Source: Stercorarius parasiticus
Lineage: Eukaryota; Chordata; Aves; Charadriiformes; Stercorariidae
Reading direction: 5' to 3'
DNA length: 64,000 nucleotides
Assembly: GCA_013396915.1 (NCBI GenBank)
Contig: VWZL01005012.1
Coordinates: 14,553-78,552, forward strand
A program made the translations under genes and the position numbers. Shown in pieces: positions 60,601-64,000 of this stretch; within the stretch, counting starts at the first letter, position 1, and every line of letters begins with the position of its first letter. The notes beneath the pieces are model-generated. The model saw only the letters and a program-made list of their open reading frames with translations. It searched no databases and was not told where the DNA came from.

Positions 60601-62532
60601 CCCAGGAATGAATGTAAGATCCTCAGGACGAAAGCTAAGACTGGCGCCTCGGCTCCCTTTAAGTCTGGGGCAAATCTTCCCGTTGTTTCGCTGGAGTCAG
60701 GATTTTACGTGTAATTTTGCTATTAAAAAGCTCTTTATTTTATCAAACGATTCCACTTATGCACGAGCTGGCAAGTCTGCAAAGTGAAGACGAGCCTTAG
60801 ACCCTGAAAAGAAATTCTTGCACTTATTTAAAAATTAAAAAAAAAAAAAAAGGAGGCGTAGGCTGAGTGAGCACCGTGCTGAGAACCAGCGGTGCCGGAT
60901 CTTCATCCCAGTTCTCTCCGTGTGGAGCTGGCCGTAGGCGTCCCGCGTTCCACCTGCCGGGCTTTAACGGGGACATCACTTACGTGCAACGGGGCTGTGA
61001 AGGTCAGAGGCGATCTTTTCCCTGTGTAATCCTATAATGCAGGGTTTTTACCGTGTCTGGCGTTCAAACATGGGATGTATAACAGAACTGGAGGGTTTTT
61101 GAGCGATTTCTCAGCCTGCTTGGCAAGGGATGAGCTTTATAGCGAGGGGATTGGTATCAAAATAGTGCAACACTGTAAATTTGGTTCTGCTCTGTGCTGC
61201 TCTAGGAGGAGGAGATGCAGCTGGGGCGTGCTGCGAACACTCGACACACGCAGAGCAGCTCGTCTCTCAACTGTCCTTGCCTCTACCTTAAAATTCTGTC
61301 CTTCTTAAGGAAGGGGAAGCAGTGGGATTGTGGAGCTTCGGTGGCCAGCACTGGCAGGGTCTCTCCTGCCGCTGCCATGGTGGTCCTCCTATGGAGGTTT
61401 GGGCAGCGGCGTTTCTCGGGAGATCAAACTCATAGTGCACAGGGAGGACTCTTGAAAGACTCAAAACTAATCTTCTGGGTTCAAAATCTAACTTACGAGT
61501 GGTTTTTTTCCTTAGTTGAACAAAACGCAAGAGGTGTTTTCGTGATTTTTTTTTTGTATTTTTTTTTTAAGTATCCGCCATCACGTTAACGTGTGAGGTC
61601 TGTGCTGCTGCCTTGTGTGCAAGAAACTTGATCAATCAACTGCTCTCCTTTTCCAAGAGGCTTTGAAGTATAAAATGTAAACGGCAAAAAGCTGAAATCT
61701 GAATATGGGATTTAGTGGGGAATATTTCAGCAAGTTAAGCATGGCTTTTTCATGACAGCAGGCATTGGTTATTGAGTAGACATATGCTGGGCCTAAGGCA
61801 CAAGGTGTTAGCTAAGTCAGGAAGCTTTTTTTTCTTTTAAATACCTGCATCCCCTTGTTTCATTCTGCAAGTTAAGCAGATTCTGACTTATTTGTTTGTT
61901 GCATAAAGTCTTTCCCCCTTTTCTTCCCCCCCTGGATTCTGACCATACTTTTCCAATTTAAGAAAACTTTGCCTAGAAAATAACCCCGCAGCAGATCGTC
62001 AAAACCGAAAATCTCTCCGATGGCCCCTTTTGGAAGCGGTTTTTGGTGGGTGGATGAGGACAGGAGTCCCTGGGTGAGGGGAGGAGAACAGGGAAGCAGC
62101 TGGGAGGTGATTCCTGGTTGGCAGAATGGGTGCTGCTCTGTTGGAGGGTGCCCTGCGGAGCAGCAGGGCTTGTCTGGATGAACGCGAAGGGCTCGTGGCG
62201 TTGGGCTTTTTTCCCTTGCTCTTTAAAAAAAAACACAACCCAAGGCAGGGGATTCTCTTGACAGGATGAAGGTTTTGTAGATTGGTAATTTTTGTTTGCT
62301 TTTGGTTTTTCTTGCTGTATTTGTTGGTACTGTCTGCCCTTTGAAGCCCGCTTTTGCTCCTCTCTTGGGGAGCCCCGAAGGCCCGTAGGTGCACGCGAGA
62401 ACCTCGGAGGTGTCTGTGTGTGTGTGCTGAGCATGGGAGGTGACCAGCTGCATTGATGGACGACATATTCCCTGTTTCTCCCCACAAAGTACCACCCTTC
62501 CACCTTGTTTTCCTTAACCTGCTGCCTTGCAG
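57664..62532 (+). other. EIF4G3: Inferred intron before the EIF4G3 coding exon
   Basis: About 4.9 kb of AT-rich sequence; A-run at 60,837-60,851, T-runs at 61,547-61,569. No intervening exon was confidently seen, although a short one carrying an initiator ATG could be hidden here. Confidence 0.45.
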
Positions 62533-62608
62533 GATCCCCCGAGGTCCTGTCCAGCAGCCCCTCGAGGATCGGATCTTCACTCCCACTGTCTCCGCTGTGT
62601 ACAGCACC
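62533..62608 (+). CDS. EIF4G3: Coding exon of eIF4G3, N-terminal region
   Basis: A 76-nt exon with acceptor CTGCCTTGCAG after a pyrimidine-rich tract and donor ACC|GTGAGT. It begins with the third base of a split codon and ends on a complete codon, giving IPRGPVQQPLEDRIFTPTVS then AVYST. This matches my recollection of the N-terminal extension of eIF4G3, the eIF4G-family scaffold that links the cap-binding protein eIF4E, eIF4A and eIF3 in translation initiation in the cytoplasm. The position downstream of ECE1 on the same strand fits known vertebrate gene order. The rest of the protein lies beyond the window. The peptide is short, so the family call leans partly on synteny. Confidence 0.78.
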
Positions 62609-64000
62609 GTGAGTATCTGCACAGGGTCCTGCCGCTGCCGGCACCTTCGCTTTTGAAAGGAGCGGGTTTTCTGAGCGCAAGGAAATAGCAGAGTTCTTTT
62701 AAAAAACAATACATTTAATAAGCATACAATTTAAAAAACATACAATTTAAAAAACGCACCTTTTGTGCCTCCTAAAATAAATCATGCTGGATGAGGACCA
62801 TTTTTGTTGCATGTGAGTAGGAAAAAAAATCTTGGGGTTTTTGGGTCCGTTCATTTCTTTTTTGTTAAATATCTATAGTTTTATTTAGCCGATACGGGTT
62901 TTCCTAACAGAGTTTCACCTGAGTAAAAATGTTACTGGCCGTAACTTCAGTCTCTTGGCTCCATCTCTTTCCTCCTGCATCTCGAAGACTGGTTTCTTGG
63001 AGTGTCTTAGTGGCTGCACGTTTCTAATAGTTTTCTTATCGGAAAAACAATGAAGAGTTGTTTTTCACGTGAAACATTCCATTACGCAGGGGAAGAAATG
63101 TTTCGATTGTAGATTGAGTATTTGGGGTAGGTGCTTTTGGCTCACTGTCCCACATGTTTGTTTATAAAGCTTGGTTATCGAGGAAATTTAGCTTAGAAAC
63201 CTAGCAATGTTTATTTGGGAACGTACGATAGTGTTTTCCTTTTATTCATTTCTTTATTTCGAATGGTAATAGCTGGAAGCCCAGTGTTATTTATACACTT
63301 TGCTAAATCAGCACAGGCCTGGGAAAGTAATATTTTGCTTTTCTGGTGGGATAGCGCAAATATTTTTTTTAGTGCCAAAAAAGATGCTTTTAAGCTGCTC
63401 TTTTAATTATTTGGAAAACATGAAGAAAAGCTGTAAATGGGAGAAATACAGTGAATTTTATGCGGTAACATAAGCTGCTTATAGAAAAACATAAGCTGCT
63501 GTACGAGGTTTTTTTCCTTCCCCCTGTATGCGTGAGTAACTGCCAAGGGGGTTATCAGCTCTGTCTCCTCCACACGCGCAGTCCGGCTCTGGAGCATCTT
63601 TGGCCCCTTCCTTTTTTGGGCCATAGAGCGGAGTTTTTTGTGACGGCCTCTTCCAACTGGGAGAAGCCGTGCAAAGCCGAGCTTTGGGTAGGATTAAGTG
63701 CAGAAGTGCCGTCCCGCGCCCGTCAGACCGGGGAAGGCAGAGCCTTGGGGGTAGGTCCCTTGACCAGGGGTGATCTGGTGGGCGGCCAGCGGTGGGTGTC
63801 CGTCCCGGTGGGTGGCAAAGGCTGGGCTACCACTCTGCCAGGGCTCAAGATGTCGAGGTTTGTGACTTTGACAGCAGCGCATTGACACACTCCAGCTGCC
63901 CACCGGTTTTTGATTATTTTTGCTAGCTCTCTCCTCAATAGCACGTGCATACCTATGTGCATATATACATACACAGGCAAAAAAAACAAACCCAAAAGAA
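62609..64000 (+). other. EIF4G3: Inferred EIF4G3 intron, continuing past the window
   Basis: AT-rich sequence with no further exon that I can support. It contains a short direct repeat, CATACAATTTAAAAAA twice, at about 62,723-62,754. Confidence 0.5.

Noticed and set aside
61973..62709. Two minus-strand open frames of about 235 codons
   Set aside because: Overlapping frames without recognisable domains, antisense to a well-supported plus-strand exon.

Overview
The window is vertebrate nuclear DNA, and almost certainly bird. It holds intron-containing genes with canonical GT-AG junctions. It also holds at least five CR1 non-LTR retrotransposon fragments, the dominant avian interspersed repeat, with CR1-type 3' ends. 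The left side has the short introns and CpG-rich islands typical of avian microchromosomes. I see no prokaryotic, viral or CRISPR content.

Left part (about 1.2-11.4 kb, + strand): the endothelin-converting enzyme 1 gene (ECE1). I could define 17 coding exons that splice in phase into a 754-residue membrane metalloprotease. It has an N-terminal cytoplasmic tail, one membrane anchor, and the gluzincin (M13) motifs NAYY, HELTH and ENIAD, and ends in CEVW. The exon holding the first methionine sits in a CpG island and is also preceded by a splice acceptor, so it can serve as a read-through first coding exon or as a common second exon. A CR1 copy lies inside a degenerate minisatellite in intron 2.

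Middle (11.4-17.9 kb): intergenic sequence, then a 40-bp minisatellite (15.83-16.34 kb), a second GC-rich tandem repeat running into a 957-base assembly gap (16,729-17,685), and CpG-rich sequence on both sides of the gap. I infer that the gap covers the main promoter and first exon of the next gene.

Right part (17.9-64 kb): long, AT-richer, exon-poor sequence with CR1 fragments, a 284-bp tandem duplication and simple repeats. At 62,533-62,608 there is one well-formed coding exon whose peptide matches my recollection of the N-terminal region of eIF4G3. With the known ECE1-EIF4G3 gene order, I read 17.9-64 kb as the 5' introns of EIF4G3. A CpG-rich patch ending in a splice donor at about 57.48-57.66 kb is a candidate alternative first exon. 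The two genes are neighbours in the same orientation; nothing suggests they act in one pathway. I found no convincing new biological system; the most interesting items are structural (repeats, promoter layout, splice-site oddities).
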